Source: an uncultured Saprospiraceae bacterium
GTDB lineage: Bacteria; Bacteroidota; Bacteroidia; Chitinophagales; Saprospiraceae
Length of the DNA stretch: 43,708 bases
Assembly: GCA_938015415.1 (NCBI GenBank)
Contig: CALLPK010000069.1
Coordinates: 1 to 43,708 of the forward strand
Direction: 5' to 3'
Each line of letters begins with the position of its first letter. Position 1 is the first letter of the stretch. Positions 1 to 7,314 of this stretch are shown here, one piece after another. The notes under the pieces are model-generated. The model did not search any database, was not told where the DNA came from, and was given only the letters and a program-made list of their open reading frames with translations. The position numbers were made by a program, and so were the translations under genes.

Positions 1-2390
1 CCTTCTTCCCCTGCATCAAATATACCATTGGCATTTTCATCTAACCAAACCGTATTACCGATGGTTGCAGTAGGTGCAAAACCAAAATCGATATCCAGCC
101 TAACATCTCCTGAACTACCGGTAGTAATTTCTACTGTAGCATTATTTCCGACCATGGTAGCGTGGTTATCATTTTTTCCACTACCTGTATTTAATGCGCT
201 AGTACTGGCAATTTTGGCCTGAAAAGTTTGAGCATCTGTTAATGTAATTTTTACTTTATAATTCGTATTGTATTTTATTCCCGTGGGAACGTTGGCATCT
301 GTAAATAAATACAAACCATTCGCATCCGTACTAGTAGTTGCAATCACCACGTCATTTGCGTCGGTCAGCGTAACTAAAATACCGGGTATTCCTTTTTCAC
401 CAGCATCCTGGATACCATTTCCGTTGGCATCGTACCAAACGTAGTTCCCGATTTCTAAAGGTAGCGCAGTACAGGCGACATCCAATGCACCCAAACCATT
501 CGCTTTTGATAAAGAACCATTGTTGGCTGGTGGAGTGCCACCCCAGTCACCTGTTTCGAAAAGGGTATATCCACCGGTGAGCGAGTCGAGCGTAGTTCCG
601 TCGGTTCCGATTCCGTGTCGGCCACCATCGGTGTTATCAAATTTTACAATACCACCCGAAAAGTCGTTAAATGGATCCATACAACTGGTGATTACGTAAG
701 GCTTTGTTTTTAATTGTAGTAGTGCGCCTTGTGTAGTTTCCCAGTGAAAGGCCAAGGAAACATCATTTGGATCCCAGTCGTTACTGAAGTTATAAATATC
801 CCAATGGTAGAATTCAATTTCATCATTGCCAGGGCCAGAATTTGGTAATCCTCCCACTCCGGCACAACTTCCTCCATTTCCAGTTTCTAAGGTAAAATCA
901 TCTGTTCCGGCATCATAACAGGCCTTTAAGATATCACCGGCGGAAGTACCCCATGTGACGGTCGTGTCTATGGTGTTGAAAAATTTCTCTCCCCCAGTCT
1001 GGTCACCAAAACGATCTCTAAATCCTAAAATCATCTCGCCATCTGCGGTAAAAGTCATATCTGATAAGATGGGTTGAGGAAAGCCGATTTCCCGACTGTT
1101 GCGTTCCATGTATGTGATATTAGAGTTGGTCGCCCAGGGGCGCCATTCCGAAGATTGATCGGCCAAATCCGCGTTAGAACCGATAAATGCCTGACGAGGA
1201 TAATCTAAAGGAATGGTTAATTTCAAATCGAAATTAGTGCCTGCAGGATCTAGTGAGTGCACATAGGCACTACTCGCATTTTCATCTACCGTTCCTATCC
1301 ATAGTTTATCATCATGAAATGCTAGTCCAAAGGGACGATGACGATCGGCACCCGTAGCATCTGGCGTATCCCACGAATTAACAATTGATGCATTAGTTGT
1401 ATTACCATCCGTTACATCAAGTGCATATATTTTTTTGTCAAAAAGGTTGACGACATAAAGGGTGTTTTTATCAGCAGAGAGGGTCATATCACCAAAGCCA
1501 ATTTTTCCAACCCCATCAAAAGAGCTATCACTGGTCCCCAAATCATAGACATGACCATTTGGTGCAGGGGTGAAATCGTGAACATCTGTTCCGGTAGTAT
1601 TAGTGGCTCCCAAAAGATTATCAAATTCAATGACTCCTGTTATGTTGTTATCCATATCCATTTGGTAGATCGCATCGGGTCCGTTGGGTCCGTAACCAAC
1701 GTACCTTTTGTGAAAAGCAGATACGTAATACCGTTCCTGTGTATTCTGCCATGCGATTCCATAAACGGATCCAACCTGTTCGTGAGTGGCAATGAGAGAA
1801 GCTTCGTAATCAGCCGTTTTGGTAGTACCAACAAAATCGTGTCCGTCGGCACTGACGAGTAATTTTGCGATGGCTGCCTCAGCTGCGTAAGTACCATCGT
1901 GCGCACCTTCTACGTAGCAGGGAACGATGATGAATGGATCATCTTCACAGTAACATTCTACCTGGGTTATTCCAAGATTATTGTTACATGTTCCAGACGT
2001 AGTGAGTTGGGTGGCAGAACGGGAGTCTGTTCCTGTTTTTGACTCTTGCATTCCTGAGGGTATAGTAAACTCTACCCGATAGTCAGCTCCGGTTGTTAAT
2101 CCGGTAAATAGAAATTCTCCGTTAACGTTGGTGTTTAAAATTAGAGGTGTACCTTGATTATCAAATAATGAAACGGTGATATTTTTCAGAAATTTTTCTT
2201 CGGTGTCTTTGGTACCATTGGCATTAAGATCCTCAAAAACAAATCCACCAATTTCGGTAGCATTGTTACAAGCAGGATCACCAGGTCCCAGAAAGGCGCT
2301 GGCTTGTAATATTGAAATATTGAAAAGTAGCAATAGAAAAGTAGATACGCCGGAGAACCGGACGTTCAATTTTGAATTGAATTGTCTCAT
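1..2390 (-). CDS. Secreted SdrD_B-like surface protein, 3' end outside window
   Basis: The frame is open from ATG at 2388-2390 (complement) to the left edge, about 796 codons without a stop, so the C-terminus is missing. The N-terminus (MRQFNSKLNVRFSGVSTFLL...) is a signal peptide ending near residue 30. An SdrD_B-like module follows (GGFVFEDLNANGTKD, about residues 45-140). A long central region (about 145-630) contains repeated strand/loop segments such as ADGEMILGFRDRFGDQTGG and resembles a beta-propeller; this is inference. Two more SdrD_B modules follow: IGNYVWYDANGNGIQDAGE at about 643, and IGNTVWLDENANGIFDAGE at about 773, cut by the edge. SdrD_B modules are calcium-binding Ig-like stalk domains of surface proteins. 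A T9SS sorting domain is expected beyond the edge but cannot be seen. No clear promoter was found upstream. Confidence 0.85.
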   Translation of the reverse strand, partial: MRQFNSKLNVRFSGVSTFLLLLFNISILQASAFLGPGDPACNNATEIGGFVFEDLNANGTKDTEEKFLKNITVSLFDNQGTPLILNTNVNGEFLFTGLTTGADYRVEFTIPSGMQESKTGTDSRSATQLTTSGTCNNNLGITQVECYCEDDPFIIVPCYVEGAHDGTYAAEAAIAKLLVSADGHDFVGTTKTADYEASLIATHEQVGSVYGIAWQNTQERYYVSAFHKRYVGYGPNGPDAIYQMDMDNNITGVIEFDNLLGATNTTGTDVHDFTPAPNGHVYDLGTSDSSFDGVGKIGFGDMTLSADKNTLYVVNLFDKKIYALDVTDGNTTNASIVNSWDTPDATGADRHRPFGLAFHDDKLWIGTVDENASSAYVHSLDPAGTNFDLKLTIPLDYPRQAFIGSNADLADQSSEWRPWATNSNITYMERNSREIGFPQPILSDMTFTADGEMILGFRDRFGDQTGGEKFFNTIDTTVTWGTSAGDILKACYDAGTDDFTLETGNGGSCAGVGGLPNSGPGNDEIEFYHWDIYNFSNDWDPNDVSLAFHWETTQGALLQLKTKPYVITSCMDPFNDFSGGIVKFDNTDGGRHGIGTDGTTLDSLTGGYTLFETGDWGGTPPANNGSLSKANGLGALDVACTALPLEIGNYVWYDANGNGIQDAGEKGIPGILVTLTDANDVVIATTSTDANGLYLFTDANVPTGIKYNTNYKVKITLTDAQTFQAKIASTSALNTGSGKNDNHATMVGNNATVEITTGSSGDVRLDIDFGFAPTATIGNTVWLDENANGIFDAGEE

Positions 2391-2674
2391 AGTAGTGGAC
2401 AGAATTTAAGATGAAAAATAATTTTTGCTCCGTCCAGGCAAAGGGGAAGAGGATAATTAGATCATATTTGATCCAATTACATTTGTCCCAAAATCGTACC
2501 GCTTTAATTAATACTTCATTTTGTGACATTGTTTTTATTGTTGTATGTGAATTATATTAATTCATTGAAAATTTTAACAGGTGTTTTTCAAGTGAGTTAA
2601 GAACTTTAGTAAAAGATATTAAAATTAAAATATTTATCTTGTGACAGGAATTCGATAAAAAAAATTGATTAAAA

Positions 2675-3025
2675 ATGGAGAACAATCAAACCAGAGACTT
2701 AACGTGGGCAGAATTTGGAAGAGTAGAGATGCGGGTAGGAACGGTTCTAAAAGCAGAAACTTTTACAGAAGCTCGTAATCCTGCTTATAAATTAATCATA
2801 GATTTTGGTCCGTTGGGTATTAAAAAATCCTCGGCTCAGATTACCAGATTATATCAGCCCGAAGATATTGTAGGTCGTCAGATAATTGCTGTCATTAATT
2901 TTCCCACTAAACAAATCGCAAATATGATGAGTGAATGTCTTGTTTTGGGAACTGTAGGTGAAGAGAAGGCCATTACCTTACTTACTCCAGAACGTCCTGT
3001 TTCCAACGGGTTACGAGTAGGGTAG
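2675..3025 (+). CDS. csaA: CsaA-type tRNA-binding-domain protein
   Basis: A 116-residue protein that is essentially one OB-fold tRNA-binding domain (residues about 10-115). Family-diagnostic segments are visible: FGRVEMRVGTVLKAE near the start, NPAYKLIIDFGPLGIKKSSAQITRLY cut short here as PAYKLIIDFGPLGIKKSS, VGRQIIAVINFPTKQIANMM, and the closing RPVSNGLRVG. The length matches the CsaA family (about 110 residues). CsaA was described as a secretion-related chaperone in Bacillus and binds tRNA-like ligands; the role in Bacteroidota is not established. It is cytoplasmic. The ATG follows an AT-rich leader without a Shine-Dalgarno sequence. The gene lies 91 bp ahead of the first exbD gene on the same strand, which may be simple adjacency. 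Confidence 0.93.
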   Translation: MENNQTRDLTWAEFGRVEMRVGTVLKAETFTEARNPAYKLIIDFGPLGIKKSSAQITRLYQPEDIVGRQIIAVINFPTKQIANMMSECLVLGTVGEEKAITLLTPERPVSNGLRVG

Positions 3026-3116
3026 AGGGCTTTTTTTCTTTACTCACACCAATAAGTATCTTGTCTGCATCTTACTGAAAAAGAAGTTATTTAATAAAAT
3101 AATTAAAAATTTCAGT

Positions 3117-3656
3117 ATGAAAAGGAAAATTAATACCCGGCAATCCAACGAAGTAAATGCAGGGTCTATGGCAGATATTGCATTCTTGCTCCTCATCTTT
3201 TTTTTGGTAACCACTACCATTATTAACGACCAGGGAATCATGGTTAAATTGCCTCCCTACAAAGAAGACCCTGGGCCTCCTCCTCCAATTCCACCTCGGA
3301 ATATTCTTACCGTAAAACTCAACAAAGAAAATGCATTGCTGGTGGAAAGTGAAAATCTGGACATCAGCCAGTTGAAAGAAACGACGAAAAATTTTATTCT
3401 AAATCCCACCGGGAGCGACCAGCTAGCTCGTAGCCCCAAAGAGGCAGTAGTTTCTTTACAGAACGATCGAGAGACTTCCTACAAAGCTTACATTGCAGTT
3501 TATAATGAACTCAAGGCCGCTTACGAAGAATTATGGGATACCCGATCTTTGCAAGTTTACGGAAAAGATTATAAGCATCTGGCACTAAAAGAGCAACGAG
3601 ATATTCGCAATCAGATTCCCCAAATTATCTCCGAAGCAGAACCAACTAATTTTTAA
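3117..3656 (+). CDS. exbD: ExbD/TolR-type biopolymer transport protein (first copy)
   Basis: A 179-residue protein with a short basic cytoplasmic N-terminus, then one membrane helix at about 19-36 (ADIAFLLLIFFLVTTTI) and a periplasmic domain. Asp20 at the start of the helix matches the proton-relay aspartate of ExbD/TolR/MotB proteins. After the helix there is a proline-rich stretch (EDPGPPPPIPPRN, residues 50-62) typical of Bacteroidota ExbD. The predicted role is part of a proton-driven ExbB-ExbD motor that energises TonB or an envelope machine. A second exbD follows 157 bp downstream, but no exbB lies beside them in this window, so the stator partner must be encoded elsewhere. At 179 residues it is longer than E. 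coli ExbD (141), the extra length being periplasmic. Confidence 0.9.
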   Translation: MKRKINTRQSNEVNAGSMADIAFLLLIFFLVTTTIINDQGIMVKLPPYKEDPGPPPPIPPRNILTVKLNKENALLVESENLDISQLKETTKNFILNPTGSDQLARSPKEAVVSLQNDRETSYKAYIAVYNELKAAYEELWDTRSLQVYGKDYKHLALKEQRDIRNQIPQIISEAEPTNF

Positions 3657-3813
3657 TCCGAAGTACGCTCCTGATTTTTGCCACGGGGTTATACGTTAGC
3701 TGGACTTATTAATTGATTCACCAATTAACCGATCTACTAACAAACACTGTACTGATTTACGTAATACCCCAACGACTCTATTCCGGTAAACTTCATTTAT
3801 AATAAACCACATT

Positions 3814-4263
3814 ATGATTCGACGAAAAAACAATCAACCCAAAATAAATACCTCCGCTTTACCGGATATTATTTTTATGCTGCTGTTCTTTTTTATGGTC
3901 GTTACGGTATTAAGAGATCAGCAAGTCGGCGTAAAATTTTCTGTCCCGGATGCGGATCAGGTACAAAAACTGGAAAATCAATCATTAATTACAAATATTT
4001 ATATTGGTCGTCCACTCGATCCGGCACGTGGCAATACCCCTTTAATTCAGATTAATGATGCTTTTATTTACAAAGAAAATCTGAATCAGGCAGTGCGGCA
4101 GCAGACTGCTAATGATTTCAGGCATCAATCTGATCGGGCCATTACGGTTTTAAAAGTTGACCGGGAAGTACCGATGGGATTAGTTAATGATGTGAAAACG
4201 GCACTGCGAAAAGCAAAAAGATTAAAAGTTAGCTACATCGCTAATTCTGGGAAAACATTTTAA
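3814..4263 (+). CDS. exbD: ExbD/TolR-type biopolymer transport protein (second copy)
   Basis: A 149-residue ExbD paralogue: basic N-terminus (MIRRKNNQPKINTSALPD), membrane helix at about 17-33 (LPDIIFMLLFFFMVVTVL) with the conserved Asp at position 18, and a periplasmic domain ending in ALRKAKRLKVSYIANSG. Consecutive, diverged exbD genes are usual in Bacteroidota, where two different ExbD subunits are thought to act with one ExbB. It is read in the same direction as the upstream copy and probably co-transcribed, although the 157-bp gap is long and holds no recognisable gene. It converges on the deacetylase gene on the other strand. Confidence 0.9.
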   Translation: MIRRKNNQPKINTSALPDIIFMLLFFFMVVTVLRDQQVGVKFSVPDADQVQKLENQSLITNIYIGRPLDPARGNTPLIQINDAFIYKENLNQAVRQQTANDFRHQSDRAITVLKVDREVPMGLVNDVKTALRKAKRLKVSYIANSGKTF

Positions 4264-4275
4264 CCAGCTTTATCA

Positions 4276-4314
4276 TAAAAAAAAGCAGCTGGAAGTTAAT
4301 TACTTCCGACTGCT
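4276..4314 (-). terminator. Rho-independent terminator of the deacetylase gene
   Basis: The stem AGCAG-CT-GGAAGT / ACTTCC-GA-CTGCT (4284-4314) is followed on the minus strand by eight T (A-run at 4277-4284). It lies 39 bp beyond the deacetylase stop and works for the minus strand. The plus-strand side lacks a T-run, so it would at best pause the exbD transcript. Confidence 0.8.
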
Positions 4315-4352
4315 CAAATTTCTAAACATTGCTTCTTTAAACCTTTCGTTAG

Positions 4353-5006
4353 CTAAGCACTCTGAAAGGATTTTTTTATATCCGTTAATTTTTTGGTATT
4401 TAATGCTTCGAATCGAAATCCGCGTTCCTGATAATAAGCTAATATTTTTGGGAGCACTACCCGTAATTTTTCCTCTGCCTTCAGACTATCGTGTAACACG
4501 ACAATAGATCCGGCCTCCGCTTTATTTACAATATTATCATAACACTGCTCTACGGAAATATTTGGATCAAAATCTCCCGAAAGTATATCCCACATCACAA
4601 TTCGGTAATGACGTTGCAAAAATTGCGCTTGCCGGGGTTTCAATCGTCCGTATGGCGGTCGAAATAGATCAGAGTCTACCAGATTTGCACAGTGTCGGAT
4701 ATTGTGAAAATAGGTGAGCTTGTCAGTTGCCCAGCCGTTAAGATGATTAAAGGTATGATTACCGACGGAATGACCAGCTTCGGTCAGTTGCCGAAAAATA
4801 GCTGGATGTTTACGGACATTATCGCCCACACAAAAAAATGTCGCTTTGGCGTTATACGCAGCCAGCTGTTCCATTACCCAAGGAGTAACCTCCGGAATAG
4901 GACCATCATCAAAAGTTAAATAAATAACCTTTTCCTGCGTAGGAATCCGCCAGGTAAAATTTGGGAAAAGATTTTGAATAAAAGCAGGTGTTTTGACCAG
5001 GTACAT
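4353..5006 (-). CDS. NodB-type polysaccharide deacetylase family protein
   Basis: A 217-residue protein that is almost entirely a NodB (carbohydrate esterase family 4) domain. All motifs are present: TFDDGP at 31-36 (catalytic base and metal-binding Asp), GNHTFNH at 82-88 with the two metal-binding histidines, RPPYGR at 116-121, WD at 139-140 followed by SGDFD, and LHDS at 171-174. The expected reaction is metal-dependent removal of acetyl from N-acetylglucosamine units of peptidoglycan or another glycan. No clear signal peptide is seen; the N-terminus MYLVKTPAFIQNLFP is only weakly hydrophobic, so the location is unclear. It is transcribed divergently from gltX and has its own terminator. 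Confidence 0.92.
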   Translation of the reverse strand: MYLVKTPAFIQNLFPNFTWRIPTQEKVIYLTFDDGPIPEVTPWVMEQLAAYNAKATFFCVGDNVRKHPAIFRQLTEAGHSVGNHTFNHLNGWATDKLTYFHNIRHCANLVDSDLFRPPYGRLKPRQAQFLQRHYRIVMWDILSGDFDPNISVEQCYDNIVNKAEAGSIVVLHDSLKAEEKLRVVLPKILAYYQERGFRFEALNTKKLTDIKKSFQSA

Positions 5007-5057
5007 CTTCGTTTTTTATATGTTCAGGATTTTTAATGGTTACCATATCTCACAAGT

Positions 5058-5079
5058 TACCGTAATTGAAACTACGGTA
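5058..5079. promoter_or_regulatory. Perfect inverted repeat between deacetylase and gltX
   Basis: TACCGTA at 5058-5064 and TACGGTA at 5073-5079 form a perfect 7-bp inverted repeat with an 8-bp spacer. It sits in the 208-bp divergent intergenic region, just upstream of the putative gltX -7 element. It could be an operator or a hairpin in the deacetylase leader. No regulator is known for it. Confidence 0.4.
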
Positions 5080-5094
5080 CTCAGTAGAATTAAT

Positions 5095-5102
5095 TACCTT
5101 TG
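5095..5102 (+). promoter_or_regulatory. Putative -7 element of gltX (TAnnTTTG)
   Basis: TACCTTTG matches the Bacteroidota -7 consensus TAnnTTTG exactly and lies about 110 bp before the gltX ATG. A TTG at 5066-5068 is a possible -33 element, but the spacing of 26 bp is longer than the usual 19-21 bp. Confidence 0.45.
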
Positions 5103-5214
5103 TGGCGTGGTATGTCTGTTTGTATGGGATTATCAACTTCTATGGTCATAACGATCTAGGTGATAATTTCGCTGCCAGACCGCCACGTTTTATTTGATAC
5201 CTAATATAAAATTA

Positions 5215-6765
5215 ATGAACGACAAAATTAGATTAAGGTTTGCGCCCAGTCCTACTGGGCCATTACATATTGGTGGCGTACGTACTGCACTTTATAACTA
5301 CCTCTTTGTTAAAAAAATGGGAGGTACTTTAATTCTGCGAATTGAAGATACCGACCAGGAGCGCTATGTATCGGGGGCGGAGTCTTATATTATAGAATCC
5401 TTGCAATGGTTAGGAATGAACTTTGACGAAGGGCCGGAGATCGGGGGAGACTTTGGACCATACCGACAATCGGAAAGAAAGTCCCTGTATGGTAAATACG
5501 CTCAGCATTTGATTGATAACGGTTATGCCTATTATGCTTTCGATACTGCGGAAGAATTGACCGCTATTCGGAAGGAGTACGAAAGTAGAAAAGAAACTTT
5601 CCGTTATGATGGAATTACTCGTCAGCAGTTAAAAAATAGTTTGACTCTTTCCGCCGAAGAAGTAGAAGTTATACTAGCAAGTGGTGCTCCCTATACGATC
5701 CGTTTGAAGATTCCCCGGGACGAAGAAGTATTAATCAATGATATTGTTCGTGGGGAGGTTGTTTTTCAAACTAATGAACTGGATGACAAGATTATGCTCA
5801 AGGGAGATGGGATGCCGACTTACCACTTAGCAAATATTGTGGATGATCATTTGATGAAAATTTCACACGTAGTACGGGGAGAAGAATGGTTGCCGAGTAC
5901 TGCACACCATATATTGTTATACCGATTTTTGGGGTGGGAGGATACCATGCCTCAGTTTGCACATCTACCTTTAATTCTCCGTCCAAACGGAAAAGGAAAG
6001 TTATCAAAGCGGGATGGTGCGAAATTTGGAATTCCCGTATTTCCAATTTCCTGGGAAGGTGAAAATCCGGAAGATTCTTTTGAAGGGTTTCGGGAATTTG
6101 GTTTTATGCCCGAGGCAGTGTTAAACTTTTTGGCCTTTTTAGGATGGAATCCCGGAACGGAGCAGGAAATTTTTTCTTTGTCAGAATTGGCCGAGGCTTT
6201 TACACTGGACAGAATCAGTAAAGCGGGGGCACGCTTTGATTTTGAAAAAGCAAGTTGGTTTAATCAACAGTATCTTATTCAAACGGATAACGCTGAATTG
6301 GGGAAATTGCTTAAACCATTTGCAAAAGAAAAAGGATACGAAGTAAGCGACGAATATTTAACGGCAGTGGCTGGTATGATGAAGGAAAGAGTAAATGCTT
6401 TACCAGAAGTTATCGAAACAGGTTACTACTTTTTTGAACCTATTCGGGAATACGAAGAAAAAATGATTCGTAAAAAATGGAACCCGGATCGAAAAGCTGC
6501 GTTGTTAGCTCTAAATGAACAATTGGAAAATCTGCCCGATTATCAGGCGGAAAAACTGGAAACGAGCACTAAGGAATATCTGGAGGCCAATAGTTTAGGC
6601 TTTGGTGATGTCTTTCCTTTTTATCGAATTGCATTGTCCGGTACGACCAAAGGACCAGCACTTTTTGAGATGATGGAAGCCCTCGGTACTGCAGAGGTGA
6701 AAAAACGATTATTAACTGCATTTCCCGCTTTTGACGAAGTGTTTGCTAAAAAAATTAACAGCTAA
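5215..6765 (+). CDS. gltX: Glutamyl-tRNA synthetase
   Basis: Class I aminoacyl-tRNA synthetase that charges tRNA-Glu with glutamate in the cytoplasm. The ATG at 5215 (MNDKIRLRFAPSPTGPLHIGG) gives 516 residues. An in-frame TTG seven codons earlier is possible, but family members begin close to the ATG. The HIGH-type motif is PLHIGG (about 16-21) and the KMSKS-type motif is GKLSKRDG (about 260-267). The insertion between the two halves of the Rossmann fold and the all-helical C-terminal anticodon-binding part (from about 340) are intact, and length is normal for Bacteroidota. The stop TAA overlaps the ATG of the next small gene by one base (TAATG), which implies translational coupling. Confidence 0.97.
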   Translation: MNDKIRLRFAPSPTGPLHIGGVRTALYNYLFVKKMGGTLILRIEDTDQERYVSGAESYIIESLQWLGMNFDEGPEIGGDFGPYRQSERKSLYGKYAQHLIDNGYAYYAFDTAEELTAIRKEYESRKETFRYDGITRQQLKNSLTLSAEEVEVILASGAPYTIRLKIPRDEEVLINDIVRGEVVFQTNELDDKIMLKGDGMPTYHLANIVDDHLMKISHVVRGEEWLPSTAHHILLYRFLGWEDTMPQFAHLPLILRPNGKGKLSKRDGAKFGIPVFPISWEGENPEDSFEGFREFGFMPEAVLNFLAFLGWNPGTEQEIFSLSELAEAFTLDRISKAGARFDFEKASWFNQQYLIQTDNAELGKLLKPFAKEKGYEVSDEYLTAVAGMMKERVNALPEVIETGYYFFEPIREYEEKMIRKKWNPDRKAALLALNEQLENLPDYQAEKLETSTKEYLEANSLGFGDVFPFYRIALSGTTKGPALFEMMEALGTAEVKKRLLTAFPAFDEVFAKKINS

Positions 6766-6950
6766 TGGCAAAATCAAAAAACAACCAACCGGAAAAAAAT
6801 AACAACGAAAACCTAAAAGGATTCGATATTAAGGTCAACGAATTTGGAGAAATTATCACCTCCCATAAAATTGATGAGATCAATGAATTTCTAGATGAGA
6901 ACGTAAAAGACAAGAAACTGGAACAAGACGCCAATCTGGAAGAAGAATAA
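6765..6950 (+). CDS. Small acidic hypothetical protein coupled to gltX
   Basis: A 61-residue, highly charged protein (MAKSKNNQPEKNNNENLKGF...) without membrane segment or cysteine. It has a lysine/asparagine-rich N-terminus, a central stretch GFDIKVNEFGEIITSHKIDEINEFLDE that could fold into strand plus helix, and an acidic tail. It is not recognised. The start codon overlaps the gltX stop (TAATG), and a terminator follows 32 bp after its own stop, so both genes are probably one transcript. The coupling and the ordered central segment favour a real gene. Confidence 0.7.
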   Translation: MAKSKNNQPEKNNNENLKGFDIKVNEFGEIITSHKIDEINEFLDENVKDKKLEQDANLEEE

Positions 6951-6982
6951 AAAAATCAACATATATAAAACTTTTATATAGA

Positions 6983-7019
6983 ATCCTCGTAATTATACCA
7001 ATGTTACGAGGATTTTTTT
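6983..7019 (+). terminator. Rho-independent terminator after gltX operon
   Basis: The 10-bp perfect stem ATCCTCGTAA / TTACGAGGAT (6983-6992 and 7004-7013) has an 11-nt loop and is followed by T7. Immediately upstream is an AT-only palindrome, TATATAAAA-C-TTTTATATA (6962-6980). Confidence 0.9.
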
Positions 7020-7314
7020 GTTATACGAATACTTACCTTTTAAAATTTGAATGAAAAACTGCTTTAACTAATTGAATATCAATCAATTAATTTTTAGTGA
7101 ATTCAGTCTTGAATTATCCACGGTGGAACATTCAAAAGCCCCTCAAAAGCTAACCACCATACTTATAATTCTATTTATCAGAAAATCCTGCTGACAAATA
7201 CCCGGTATTTGGTAAATATAGGGTTGCTAATTAATAAGTAAATAACCACTCGTTCTATCAATTTCGATTGCGACGGGTACTATATAACTGTTTAATAACA
7301 CTCAATTTTCTATT
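7020..7314. other. AT-rich upstream region of the giant adhesin gene
   Basis: No open frame, RNA gene or repeat was recognised here. It must hold the promoter and leader of the adhesin gene, but no convincing TTG...TAnnTTTG pair was found. Confidence 0.4.

Noticed and set aside
1551-1906. Overlapping open frames on both strands within the SdrD_B protein
   Set aside because: Neither has a recognisable protein; the continuous frame from 2390 explains the region.
2278-2529. 83-codon minus-strand open frame upstream of the SdrD_B gene
   Set aside because: It overlaps the signal-peptide codons of the real gene in another frame and shows no coding pattern.
4692-4919. 75-codon plus-strand frame opposite the deacetylase
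   Set aside because: Antisense shadow of conserved NodB motifs.
6962-6980. Pure A/T palindrome as an operator
   Set aside because: It sits between a stop codon and a terminator in AT-rich DNA, where such palindromes arise easily; no support for regulation.
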